Origin: Candidatus Thorarchaeota archaeon
GTDB lineage: Archaea; Asgardarchaeota; Thorarchaeia; Thorarchaeales; Thorarchaeaceae
Assembly: GCA_018238825.1 (NCBI GenBank)
Contig: JABCSP010000079.1
Span: 1-8,763, forward strand
Direction of reading: 5' to 3'
DNA length: 8,763 bases
Positions 1-6,677 of this stretch are shown here, in pieces. The stretch's first letter is position 1, and each line of letters opens with the position of its first letter. Position numbers and translations under genes: made by a program. The notes beneath the pieces are model-generated. The model did no database searches. It was not told the origin of the DNA and worked only from the letters and a program-made list of their open reading frames with translations.

Positions 1-43
1 GAGGTTGAACTGACACAAAAAAACACCTCACAGAGTCCCTCCA

Positions 44-1081
44 GTGCCGCTCCTGGAAGCACTTCACTCTGGTGTCCAAGATTGTGCAACTTACAATGAA
101 CGGTATGCCCCAATCAATTTAGTGTCAGATAGAATGGATGAAATTATCCCCGGCCAAGACATTCTATTAGTGACTGTTCCAGCGCAAGCACACAAATTCT
201 ATGCCAGAGAAATGAGTCAATGGCTAGAAGATGGACAGACTCTACTGATCATGCCGGGTGCAACCGGAGGCGCAATTGAATTCTCCAATATCTTAGATGC
301 AAATACAAATCGAGCTGATATCATCCTAGGAGAAGCTCAGACCTTCTCATTTGTTTCAAGAATAGTTGATCCCCATACAGTGCTACTATCCAAGATTAAG
401 AATACCGTTCGAATTAGTGCCTTACCTGCAATCTCGAACAACGAATTAATTGAGAGCCTAAACCGAACTCCACTTTCGTTTGACTTGGTTGAGAATGTAC
501 TAAAAACAAGTTTGGGCAATGTCAACGCAATGTTACATCCAGCACCAATGGTTCTCAATGCGGGTCTTATTGAATCCCAATGTGGAGGTTTTCTGCATTA
601 TCATAATCTTATTTCTGAATCAGTAGGAAGCCTGATTGAACGAATGGATAAAGAGCGAATTAACATTGCGCGGAAGTTTTCACTTGATTCAGCAACATTG
701 CTCGAATGGCTAGCAGAAGTCTACGATGCGAAAGGAAACACACTCTGTGAGTGCATTAAGAGTATTGACACGTATGACGCAGTAAATTGCGCAACCAATC
801 TCAATCACAGATACATCCACGAAGACATCCCAACTGGACTTGTACCAATCTCAGATATAGGAAGGTTGGTCGGCATCAAGACTCCGGCTATTGATTCAAT
901 TATTTCAATGGCTAGTCAGGTATGCCAACAGGATTTCCATTCTATTGGACGAAGTGTAGAGTCCCTAGGATTATCAGGGATGGGAATTGATGAAATAAGA
1001 GAATATGTTGATGTAGGTATCAAGCAATCCGAATACTTGCCAATCTACAAATCTAGAGATTTACCTGTAGAAGATTTCTAA
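44..1081 (+). CDS. Opine (octopine/nopaline) dehydrogenase family protein, N-terminus missing from frame
   Basis: The family uses NAD(P)H to condense an amino acid with a keto acid, or runs the reverse reaction; archaeal members are mostly uncharacterised. The end of a Rossmann domain is visible: DILLVTVPAQAH at residues 39-50 and MPGATGGAIEF at 70-80, both typical of the family. The helical opine-dehydrogenase domain follows from about 158, with NVNAMLHPAPMVLNAG (159-174), whose His lies where the catalytic His of the family is expected, and the conserved EDIPTGLVP stretch at 260-268. The first strand and GxGxxG loop, about 40 residues, are absent. The GTG at 44 is only a formal start: the frame is closed by TGA at 11-13, while another frame is open from base 1 to the TGA at 97-99 and reads EVELT, which fits the expected upstream part. 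A frameshift between about 14 and 97 is therefore likely. The family is clear; activity and substrate are unknown. Confidence 0.8.
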   Translation: MPLLEALHSGVQDCATYNERYAPINLVSDRMDEIIPGQDILLVTVPAQAHKFYAREMSQWLEDGQTLLIMPGATGGAIEFSNILDANTNRADIILGEAQTFSFVSRIVDPHTVLLSKIKNTVRISALPAISNNELIESLNRTPLSFDLVENVLKTSLGNVNAMLHPAPMVLNAGLIESQCGGFLHYHNLISESVGSLIERMDKERINIARKFSLDSATLLEWLAEVYDAKGNTLCECIKSIDTYDAVNCATNLNHRYIHEDIPTGLVPISDIGRLVGIKTPAIDSIISMASQVCQQDFHSIGRSVESLGLSGMGIDEIREYVDVGIKQSEYLPIYKSRDLPVEDF

Positions 1082-1097
1082 GTAAATCCCTTAGAAA
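1075..1097. terminator. Hairpin at the end of the opine dehydrogenase gene
   Basis: TTTCTAAG (1075-1082) and CTTAGAAA (1090-1097) form a perfect 8-bp inverted repeat with a 7-base loop, overlapping the stop codon. It lies between two converging genes. No T-run follows on the plus strand, so a role in termination or 3'-end stability is only a guess. Confidence 0.3.
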
Positions 1098-1160
1098 AAG
1101 TAGTATTGATATTCTAAAGTCATCATTTGCAATGGGAGTCAATTTTGGCGTAAAATTCAA

Positions 1161-2138
1161 TCACAGTCGTTTTGTCATGGATACGCTCTCACGGAGTTTC
1201 CTAAAACCAAGGCTCTCAATCTTGGATATAGCATCTGTACGATGCATCGAGCTATTAACAGATGCAGCCGTAAGTCCTCTATAGCCATATTCAACTTCGA
1301 GAACCTTGGGGATGAACTCAAACAACAGGTCATTATCCTTCTCTAACAGAATCGGTGATGAAAGACGAATTCTGTTTTCGATCCTTGATTGAGATGCTTG
1401 GATAATTCCACGAGGTTTCACCTCTCCGTTGACATAGAATGCATAGGTATTGATTGACTGTCCTCCAAGACGACCTGCAAAGAAACGCATGGCTCTTGAA
1501 GGAAAAAGGTCCTTTACGACTTTTTCACGTCCCTCCACTTCTAGGTGTGAAGCTGGAAAGCAATCATCCAGCATTGAGTCTATATCTTGGAAACTAATTT
1601 TACTGACTTCTTGGATAGTCAAATCACTTGAAGTGCCCGTAGTACCCTCTATCACAGAGTCTGATACAAAACTACCAGAGTGATATGTTGTTTCGAAACC
1701 TTCCGAAGTGTATAGACTCACTGCATTAACATTGTCAGCCCTTGCACCAAGACTCACCTTCTTCACACCCAACTCACGAGCTCGTCTGAAAGATAGTTGA
1801 AGTAACTCTCGAGCAAGTCCCTGTCGCCTGTATTTTGGATGGGTCATCAAATCACCCACGTATACTTCATCCTTCTCAATGTTCAAGAAAATTCCACTTG
1901 CAATGTTGTCTTCCACGTCAGCGACATAGAACTCCATTCTCATTCCTAGAGATCGAGTTATGATTTTGTAGACGGGAGTCCGTATCTTTTTCAGCAGCTT
2001 CCGGATTTCATCCGAGTTAAGTCGGTCTTCCTCAATGCTGTTCTTGAAAGCTAGCTCCATGAGTGCGACAAATTCATCCGATTCATTGGACCTTAGCTCG
2101 CGTATCTCCGGAGTTGAAGTTTTATCTGTAGATTTCAT
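1161..2138 (-). CDS. Tandem GNAT-family N-acetyltransferase, second domain degenerate
   Basis: A cytoplasmic protein of 325 residues. Residues about 10-155 form a GNAT domain with the acetyl-CoA pyrophosphate-binding loop RRQGLA (104-109), preceded by the strand VYVGDLMTHPKY and followed by the usual ADNVNAVSLYTSEGF (134-148). After a Ser/Thr/Gly-rich linker (about 157-172), residues 173-325 look like a second GNAT-like fold: the end ASVNSSMHRTDAISKIESLGF copies the layout of a motif B end, but no Q/RxxGxG/A loop is present. Such two-domain proteins normally have one active half, with the other serving structure or substrate choice. The acceptor cannot be told. The ATG at 2138 follows a weak GAGTGA. 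The gene lies 64 bases after a gene on the same strand, so cotranscription is possible, although an A/T-rich box near 2193-2203 could be its own promoter. Confidence 0.85.
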   Translation of the reverse strand: MKSTDKTSTPEIRELRSNESDEFVALMELAFKNSIEEDRLNSDEIRKLLKKIRTPVYKIITRSLGMRMEFYVADVEDNIASGIFLNIEKDEVYVGDLMTHPKYRRQGLARELLQLSFRRARELGVKKVSLGARADNVNAVSLYTSEGFETTYHSGSFVSDSVIEGTTGTSSDLTIQEVSKISFQDIDSMLDDCFPASHLEVEGREKVVKDLFPSRAMRFFAGRLGGQSINTYAFYVNGEVKPRGIIQASQSRIENRIRLSSPILLEKDNDLLFEFIPKVLEVEYGYRGLTAASVNSSMHRTDAISKIESLGFRKLRESVSMTKRL

Positions 2139-2202
2139 GATGATTCACTCAAGATTGGTTACTGCTACTGTTCCCATACTGGAAATCTCAACATATTTTT
2201 TT

Positions 2203-2991
2203 CTACAGAAAAATACTAGACACGATAATTGTAGCGAAATTAATAAATAATGGAAAAATCAACCAAGTGAAGTAATTACCAGGAGGAGCTGTAAACACAT
2301 CCAATTTCGTTGGTACAAACTTGAAATAGCCATCTTCGACAGAATCCCAAATCCAGAGTTCTCTATGGCTACTGAAGTAAGGCTCTAAGAAAACGAGATC
2401 AAAAACCGCAGCTAGAATTCCAGATAGTATACATGCTTGAATAGCAGGTAGTCCGAAAACCAGACCAACGAGAAAAGACGCTTGAATTGAAAAAATCCAG
2501 AGAAAAGGGATCCAGACTGGAACATTTCGAAAGAAGGGACCATTATCATCTTTCTTGGGGTACTCATAGTATCCCTGTGCTGAAACAAAGCTTTCACCAA
2601 ACAATGCAACTAGCACGATTCCAACAAGTTGGACCAGCACACTCCAACCTACATAGTTCCACATCAAATAGGTAGAGAGGCTTGCCAGAAGTGTGAAGAG
2701 AGTCAGAATTTTTATGTATCTAGCTCTAACAGCAGCGCGTTCCACAAACTGGTCTAGGTCCAAATCTAGACTTGTGTTTACTACGGAATCCTTGGCACGC
2801 GTAATTATGTCAGTAGCTCTTGATACTGTGTGCCTGTCAATTCCTGTTGCTTTTGATATACTTGATATCGAAGGAACTTTTGATGGAACTTTCTTCATAG
2901 TTTCAAGCACTTTGGTAATTGCTTTACGAAAATCAACTCGAGATGCTTGTTTTGACGCGGTCATTGTAATTCTGACTGAGTGTTGTGCCAT
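2203..2991 (-). CDS. Helix-turn-helix domain fused to a DUF422/CruF-like membrane domain
   Basis: 262 residues. A soluble N-terminus (1-90) carries a helix-turn-helix at about 42-66 (ISSISKATGIDRHTVSRATD), as in MarR/ArsR-type regulators, with no obvious wing after it. About five membrane segments follow (roughly 93-111, 116-135, 158-180, 184-203, 240-262). The membrane part has the landmarks of the DUF422/carotenoid-biosynthesis (CruF-like) family: ESFVSAQGYYEY (133-144), VPVWIP (157-162), an acidic pair in FDLVFLEP (197-204), ELWIWD (211-216) and APPGNYFTWLIF (235-246). The conventional homologue at 8236 shows matching marks in the same order. The positive-rich N-terminus suggests the HTH faces the cytoplasm. 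I infer a membrane-bound one-component regulator, perhaps sensing an isoprenoid or carotenoid; enzyme activity is not excluded. No Shine-Dalgarno is seen; a TATA box 25 bases upstream suggests a leaderless mRNA. Confidence 0.75.
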   Translation of the reverse strand: MAQHSVRITMTASKQASRVDFRKAITKVLETMKKVPSKVPSISSISKATGIDRHTVSRATDIITRAKDSVVNTSLDLDLDQFVERAAVRARYIKILTLFTLLASLSTYLMWNYVGWSVLVQLVGIVLVALFGESFVSAQGYYEYPKKDDNGPFFRNVPVWIPFLWIFSIQASFLVGLVFGLPAIQACILSGILAAVFDLVFLEPYFSSHRELWIWDSVEDGYFKFVPTKLDVFTAPPGNYFTWLIFPLFINFATIIVSSIFL

Positions 2992-3008
2992 TATTATACG
3001 TTATTATC

Positions 3009-3041
3009 TGTAGATTATAAGTCCAGATTAGGATATCTACA
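3009..3041. repeat. Inverted repeat TGTAGAT...ATCTACA in the divergent promoter region
   Basis: Perfect 7-base arms at 3009-3015 and 3035-3041 have a centre-to-centre distance of 26 bases, and the left arm overlaps the TATA box of the HTH-membrane gene. The left arm also extends into the small palindrome ATCTGTAGAT (3006-3015). The position suits an operator, possibly for autoregulation; this is inference. Confidence 0.4.
3013..3020 (-). promoter_or_regulatory. TATA box of the HTH-membrane fusion gene
   Basis: On the minus strand TTATAATC is centred about 25 bases before the ATG at 2991, the spacing expected for an archaeal promoter whose transcript begins at the start codon. It is flanked by the inverted repeat TGTAGAT/ATCTACA. 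Confidence 0.55.
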
Positions 3042-3090
3042 AATATGGCACGTACTTTTGCGGATGGCCTTCTTCTATTTAGAAAATGTC

Positions 3091-3098
3091 TTATAATT
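3091..3098 (+). promoter_or_regulatory. TATA box of the nucleoside hydrolase-kinase operon
   Basis: TTATAATT is centred about 33 bases before the ATG at 3128, which puts the transcription start near 3119 and leaves a leader of roughly 8 bases. A purine-rich GGGTAGGA (3113-3120) lies close to the start codon and may act as a ribosome-binding site if the transcript starts slightly earlier. Confidence 0.5.
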
Positions 3099-3127
3099 CC
3101 AAGTTACAAATAGGGTAGGAAACTTTC

Positions 3128-4051
3128 ATGAAACACTTTTTGATCGACACTGATACAGCATCTGATGATGCGGTAGCGTTGTTAATGGCCTTAAGGGAAC
3201 CATCCGTTAGAGTGGAAGCTATTACCGTTGTGGCGGGTAATTGCCCCTTGGATATCGGTGTGAGAAATGCTTTGATCTCGGTTGAACTTGCAGGAACTTA
3301 CGCACCCCCTGTTTATGCTGGGATGCCACAACCCTTACTCCGTGAACTAGTAACCTCTGAGCATGTACACGGTAAGGATGGCTTGGGAAATATGGAATTG
3401 CCATCACCAACCTCAGAGAAACAATCTGATCATGCTGTCGATATAATTATTGAAATGGCTCGTCGTTTTCCAGGCGAGCTAGAGATTATTGCTCTAGGTC
3501 CTCTAACCAATCTGGCAATGGCCATTTTGAAAGAACCCACATTGCCCGATTTGATACGAAGAGTCTACATCATGGGCGGTGCCGGGCTGGGTCCGGGAAA
3601 CATGACCCCTGTTGCGGAATTCAACTTCTATGTAGATGCTGAAGCCGCTCACTTGGTCATTCAGTCGAAGTTGGCGAAAACGGTGATTGGGTGGGATGTT
3701 TGTATGGCAGAAGCTTTTCTCAATCGCTCAGATATTGCCCATTTAGATTCGCTGGGAGCTTTAGGCGAGTTTGCTGCTCGCACGAGTGTTTCACTGATTG
3801 AGTTCACCAAAAGTTTTGGGATGGACGGGTTTGGCCCGGCTGACCAGACCGCAGTTGCTGTGGCTTTATACCCAGACATCGTGACCAAGCAGTTTGACGT
3901 TTATGGGTATGTGGAATATGAAAGTGAAAAAGCATATGGCCAATTTATCATTGACCAACTTCAGGTAACCGGCAAACCGCATAATGTAACTGTAATCACA
4001 GAAATTGACGCCAAGCAATTCAAAGAAAAACTATTCCAATTATTGTCGTAG
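3128..4051 (+). CDS. Inosine/uridine-preferring nucleoside hydrolase
   Basis: A cytoplasmic hydrolase that splits the N-glycosidic bond of ribonucleosides, giving free base and ribose. The 307 residues match the family's usual length. The calcium- and ribose-binding N-terminus is present as DTDTASDDA (7-15; D9, D13 and D14 are the key acids), followed by GN at 37-38, HGKDGLG (81-87), ALGPLTNLA (122-130), IMGGAG (148-153) and NMTPVAEFNFYVD (158-170), whose E164 and N166 hold the ribose. The last calcium ligand is D239 in GPADQTAVA. The residue before it is Ala, where classical members such as the Crithidia enzyme have the catalytic His, so leaving-group activation may differ. The gene is followed after 18 bases by a ribokinase-type gene, which makes a ribose salvage operon likely. 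Base preference cannot be read from the sequence. Confidence 0.92.
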   Translation: MKHFLIDTDTASDDAVALLMALREPSVRVEAITVVAGNCPLDIGVRNALISVELAGTYAPPVYAGMPQPLLRELVTSEHVHGKDGLGNMELPSPTSEKQSDHAVDIIIEMARRFPGELEIIALGPLTNLAMAILKEPTLPDLIRRVYIMGGAGLGPGNMTPVAEFNFYVDAEAAHLVIQSKLAKTVIGWDVCMAEAFLNRSDIAHLDSLGALGEFAARTSVSLIEFTKSFGMDGFGPADQTAVAVALYPDIVTKQFDVYGYVEYESEKAYGQFIIDQLQVTGKPHNVTVITEIDAKQFKEKLFQLLS

Positions 4052-4069
4052 GGGTGGGTCAGATTTAAA

Positions 4070-4942
4070 ATGAAGATCATCAATTTTGGTTCTCTCAATA
4101 TTGACCATGTATATCAAGTTGAGCACTTTGTTCAACCTAGTGAAACCATCGCCAGTTCGGACTATCAAATGCACTGCGGTGGGAAGGGACTTAATCAATC
4201 TATAGCGCTGGCTCGAGCGGGTGCGAACGTGTATCATGCAGGAAAAATCGGGCGTGGTGGTGAACATCTACTAACCAAACTGAGTGAAGCTGGTGTGGAT
4301 ACCACACTTATCACGACAGGAGAGGGTCCCACAGGACACGCCATAATCCAAGTTTCACCGGATGGGGAGAACTCAATTATTGTGGAAGGGGGAGCCAATC
4401 GAACTATCACTTCATCTGAAGTAGACCGAGTATTGAGTACTATTTCCGATAATGATTGGCTTGTGCTTCAGAACGAAATCAATGACATTAGCTTAATTCT
4501 CGAGGCGACCATAAACCGCTCTTATTCTGTTGTCTTCAACCCGGCTCCAATGACCCCAGATATACAGCATCTTCCACTAGAACTGGTTGATATACTTATC
4601 ATCAATGAGGTAGAAGGAGCAACTTTAACTGAACATCAACCATCCGCTATTCTCGATTCGTTGCTCAAGAAATATCCTGCTATGAAAATAATTCTTACTT
4701 CGGGTAAATTTGGTGCAACATATGTGGATAAGAATCAGCGAATACATCAGGAAGGATTCAAGGTCGAAGCTATTGACACTACAGCTGCCGGTGATACATT
4801 CATTGGCTTTTTTATCGCGTCATTGAGTTCGGGTTTGCAAGTGAATGAAGCATTGCGAATTGGTTGTCGGGCTTCGTCTATTTGTGTCACTCGACCTGGA
4901 GCAGCAGACTCCATTCCCTTTATTGACGAAGTTTACGAGTAG
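4070..4942 (+). CDS. PfkB-family carbohydrate kinase, ribokinase type
   Basis: Phosphorylates a sugar with ATP, most likely ribose to ribose-5-phosphate, given the nucleoside hydrolase just upstream. The 290 residues carry the ribokinase signatures in order: sugar-binding GGKGLNQS (37-44), NPAP (157-160), INEVE (178-182, the N-x-x-E magnesium motif), LTSGKFGA (209-216) and the anion-hole/catalytic motif DTTAAGDTF (236-244), in which D242 is the catalytic base. The ATG follows GGGGTGGGTC by about 10 bases, a fair ribosome-binding site for an internal operon gene. The two operon genes look bacterial in motif style and appear more GC-rich than their neighbours, so an origin by transfer is possible; I could not quantify this. 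Adenosine or another sugar remains an alternative substrate, though the overall motif set fits ribokinase best. Confidence 0.88.
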   Translation: MKIINFGSLNIDHVYQVEHFVQPSETIASSDYQMHCGGKGLNQSIALARAGANVYHAGKIGRGGEHLLTKLSEAGVDTTLITTGEGPTGHAIIQVSPDGENSIIVEGGANRTITSSEVDRVLSTISDNDWLVLQNEINDISLILEATINRSYSVVFNPAPMTPDIQHLPLELVDILIINEVEGATLTEHQPSAILDSLLKKYPAMKIILTSGKFGATYVDKNQRIHQEGFKVEAIDTTAAGDTFIGFFIASLSSGLQVNEALRIGCRASSICVTRPGAADSIPFIDEVYE

Positions 4943-4965
4943 GTAATGATGCTAAAAAATGAGAG

Positions 4966-5011
4966 AAGGAGCACAAAGGCTCCTTACACTATTCTAAGTA
5001 CCTTTCTTTTT
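4966..5011 (+). terminator. Hairpin plus T-rich tract after the kinase gene
   Basis: AAGGAGC (4966-4972) and GCTCCTT (4979-4985) make a perfect 7-bp stem with a 6-base loop, 23 bases after the kinase stop codon. A pyrimidine-rich stretch ending CTTTCTTTTT (5002-5011) follows. Archaeal termination needs mainly the T-tract, so this is a plausible operon end. Confidence 0.5.
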
Positions 5012-5059
5012 GAGAACAACCACGATAACAACTGATTGTACGAGAACAACTCTTTTTAC

Positions 5060-5070
5060 TAAAAAATAGA
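5060..5070 (+). promoter_or_regulatory. TATA-like box before the methyltransferase-like gene
   Basis: The run TAAAAAATAGA is centred about 28 bases before the ATG at 5093. Upstream lie two copies of GAGAACAAC (5012-5020 and 5042-5050), 30 bases apart, which could be coincidence. Confidence 0.35.
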
Positions 5071-5092
5071 AATTAGAATAGAGAGAATTATA

Positions 5093-5740
5093 ATGACAGA
5101 AAACGCCGAGTGGATGTACACGAGTGATGGAGAATTCATTGATATCCACAAGGAACTCTTGTCTTTTGAACAAGTTCTCGAGTTCTTCAGACATATAGAG
5201 AAAGAAGGGGAAGTCAAAGAGTACTGCGATGGAGCTAATGCAGGAGGTAGATGGATTTTTCAGATTTATTCCAAGGAATTCATAGAACTCCTGTCAAATG
5301 TTATTGTGAAGATATTGAAGGGGTCAAAACATCTGGGACCAGTACTTGAAATCATGAGCGGGGATGGAAAACTAAGTGAGTTTTTGAAACCACTTGTTGA
5401 TAGAACCATAATTACAACTGATGCAAAAACAGGTAGGGATAATATTGAACATCCAAAATGGGTAGAGGAAATAGACGCAGTTGAAGCACACTCCAAGTAT
5501 CAACCATCTGTGGTCATTATGGTATGGGAACCGTTCTACTCTAATGCAAACATTGAACTTATTGAATCCGGGACACCTATTCTTTGGATTGGAAATCCAG
5601 CTAGTTGTGCGGTGAGCTCTGGTATTTCTGAACTACCGTCAGTCCAGATCGATTCTGAGTATCTACTGTGCAGACACGACAATTTTTGGAATAGAGAGCA
5701 TCTCTCTCTTTTTTGGGGATTCCTCAACCTAGTAGAATAG
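5093..5740 (+). CDS. Class I SAM-dependent methyltransferase-like protein
   Basis: 215 residues, probably cytoplasmic. The core resembles a Rossmann-like methyltransferase: VLEIMSGDG at 84-92 matches motif I (nucleotide-sugar and methionine binding of SAM), IITTD at 106-110 supplies the expected acid at the end of the second strand, and SVVIMVWEPF at 139-148 fits the motif IV strand. The C-terminal half is short, with TPILWIGNPASC (161-172) as a further strand, so the fold may be a trimmed version of the family. The first 75 residues look helical and acidic and may form a substrate-binding cap. The substrate cannot be named, and I do not recognise a specific subfamily. The gene stands alone on its strand after a likely terminator and converges with the surface-protein remnant, whose end lies 4 bases away. 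Confidence 0.6.
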   Translation: MTENAEWMYTSDGEFIDIHKELLSFEQVLEFFRHIEKEGEVKEYCDGANAGGRWIFQIYSKEFIELLSNVIVKILKGSKHLGPVLEIMSGDGKLSEFLKPLVDRTIITTDAKTGRDNIEHPKWVEEIDAVEAHSKYQPSVVIMVWEPFYSNANIELIESGTPILWIGNPASCAVSSGISELPSVQIDSEYLLCRHDNFWNREHLSLFWGFLNLVE

Positions 5741-5744
5741 AAAA

Positions 5745-6014
5745 TCAAACTGAGTCTTTCATCCATGTTCTTCGATAAAGGAGAGTAACTGTCACCACAA
5801 CTAAAATACATCCAGCTGAAGCAATAGCAATCGAAGGCAAATCAAGAGGGGTAGTTGTGCTATTGGTTGTAGTAGTGATAGTAGTTGTGCTTGTGGTAGT
5901 TGTTGAACTTAATGGCTCAACATAGGGGGCTTCGATCAGCCATTTTGAAACTCTGAAGAGAAGGTCCCACTCTGAATCAGGATCATCAAAACCATCGCCA
6001 AATGTAGTGTCATC
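5745..6014 (-). pseudogene. C-terminal remnant of a Thr-rich, membrane-anchored surface protein
   Basis: The minus strand is open for 89 codons with no usable start codon. It reads a short piece of globular domain (DDTTFGDGFDDPDSEWDL, then FRVSKWLIEAP), a Thr/Ser stalk at about 36-55, one hydrophobic helix (about 59-80) and a short basic tail starting YRRTWMK, then a stop at 5745-5747. This is the normal end of an archaeal cell-surface protein: outer domain, stalk, membrane anchor, cytoplasmic tail. Upstream the same frame continues as LDIFIASES but is cut by TGA at 6015-6017 and again near 6042, after which the divergent gene at 6075 begins. The globular fragment resembles the end of a GATase-like/DUF4350-like domain, which I state with low confidence. 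I judge it a broken gene whose 5' part is lost. Confidence 0.65.
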
Positions 6015-6033
6015 TCAACTTTCTGAAGCGATG

Positions 6034-6041
6034 AATATATC
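6034..6041 (+). promoter_or_regulatory. TATA-like box before the membrane methyltransferase gene
   Basis: AATATATC lies about 38 bases before the ATG at 6075, which would give a leader of about 13 bases. The box sits inside the region that still carries traces of the decayed surface-protein frame. Confidence 0.4.
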
Positions 6042-6074
6042 TAATCACAGGCGCGTTAATCTGATGGTGTTTGG

Positions 6075-6617
6075 ATGGTTGACTTCGAAGAGATGAAAGA
6101 GAGGTACCCTCGCGGCATGATTGTCGTGCAAGGGTTAGTGATGTTAATCGTGTCTACTTTACTTTCACTCATTCTCATTTCTCCATTCTACTTCTTCGAC
6201 AACTCAATAGAAATCATGGTCGACATCTTTACGTTTCCTGCAGATCTAATCCCCCAGCCTTACAATTTCAGCGGGATCGTGCTTATTCCTGTCGGATTGC
6301 TTCTGATTATTTGGGCAAATTATGTTCTGTTGCATATTGGTAAAATTGGCTTGAGAAATCGGGAACCCATGCAGAAACCTTCGAATCTCGTTTTGGTTGG
6401 TCCATTCAAATACACCCGCAATCCAATCTATTTGGGATGCCTCTTGATGCTTCTGGGAACAGTCATTGTTTGGAGCAGTGTTGTTACTGCATTTCTAATG
6501 ATTCTAGTCTATATTATATTCCGACGAGTCTTCATCAAAAAAGAAGAAATCATCTTGGAAGAAGAATTTGGTGATGAGTACCGAGATTTCAAGAACCGCG
6601 TTAGACGATGGTTCTGA
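6075..6617 (+). CDS. Isoprenylcysteine/phospholipid methyltransferase-type membrane protein
   Basis: A 180-residue integral membrane protein of the ICMT/PEMT superfamily, which methylates lipid head groups, prenylated cysteines or other small lipophilic substrates with SAM. Membrane segments are at about 15-40, 66-87, 117-134 and 137-153. The SAM-binding signature is VGPFKYTRNPIYLG (108-121), followed by the conserved end KKEEIILEEEFGDEYRDF (155-172) and the basic RVRRWF. Both parts are complete, and the length is usual for the prokaryotic members. The four N-terminal acidic/basic turns (EEMKERYPRG) lie before the first helix on the cytoplasmic side. The ATG at 6075 is preceded by GGTGTTTGG, not a clear ribosome-binding site, in line with a short-leader mRNA. 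The natural substrate cannot be inferred, since neighbours give no pathway. Confidence 0.85.
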   Translation: MVDFEEMKERYPRGMIVVQGLVMLIVSTLLSLILISPFYFFDNSIEIMVDIFTFPADLIPQPYNFSGIVLIPVGLLLIIWANYVLLHIGKIGLRNREPMQKPSNLVLVGPFKYTRNPIYLGCLLMLLGTVIVWSSVVTAFLMILVYIIFRRVFIKKEEIILEEEFGDEYRDFKNRVRRWF

Positions 6618-6637
6618 GATTTGGTTATTAACTATTG

Positions 6638-6645
6638 TTTATAAA
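6638..6645 (+). promoter_or_regulatory. TATA box before the cupin gene
   Basis: TTTATAAA is centred about 37 bases before the ATG at 6678. This is the best match to the archaeal consensus in the window and gives an expected leader of about 11 bases. Confidence 0.55.
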
Positions 6646-6677
6646 TGGAGTCTCAATTAGCTTACCTGTGAACACTC

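Noticed and set aside
5012..5050. Direct repeat GAGAACAAC, 30 bases apart, as an operator or attachment site
   Set aside because: It is only nine bases, A/C-rich, with no integrase or mobile gene nearby; chance is the simpler explanation.
4994..5194. Minus-strand open frame of 66 codons at the start of the methyltransferase-like gene
   Set aside because: It overlaps a better-supported gene on the other strand and shows no domain or promoter.
5536..5811. Minus-strand frame of 91 codons overlapping the end of the methyltransferase-like gene
   Set aside because: It is in a different frame from the Thr-stalk/anchor remnant, has no recognisable features and lies mostly antisense to a supported gene.
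5826..5912. Repetitive GTAGTTGTGC-type stretch that could pass for a tandem repeat or CRISPR
   Set aside because: It is the codon-level repetition of a Thr/Ser stalk read on the minus strand (ACA/ACT/ACC codons); there is no regular repeat-spacer pattern.
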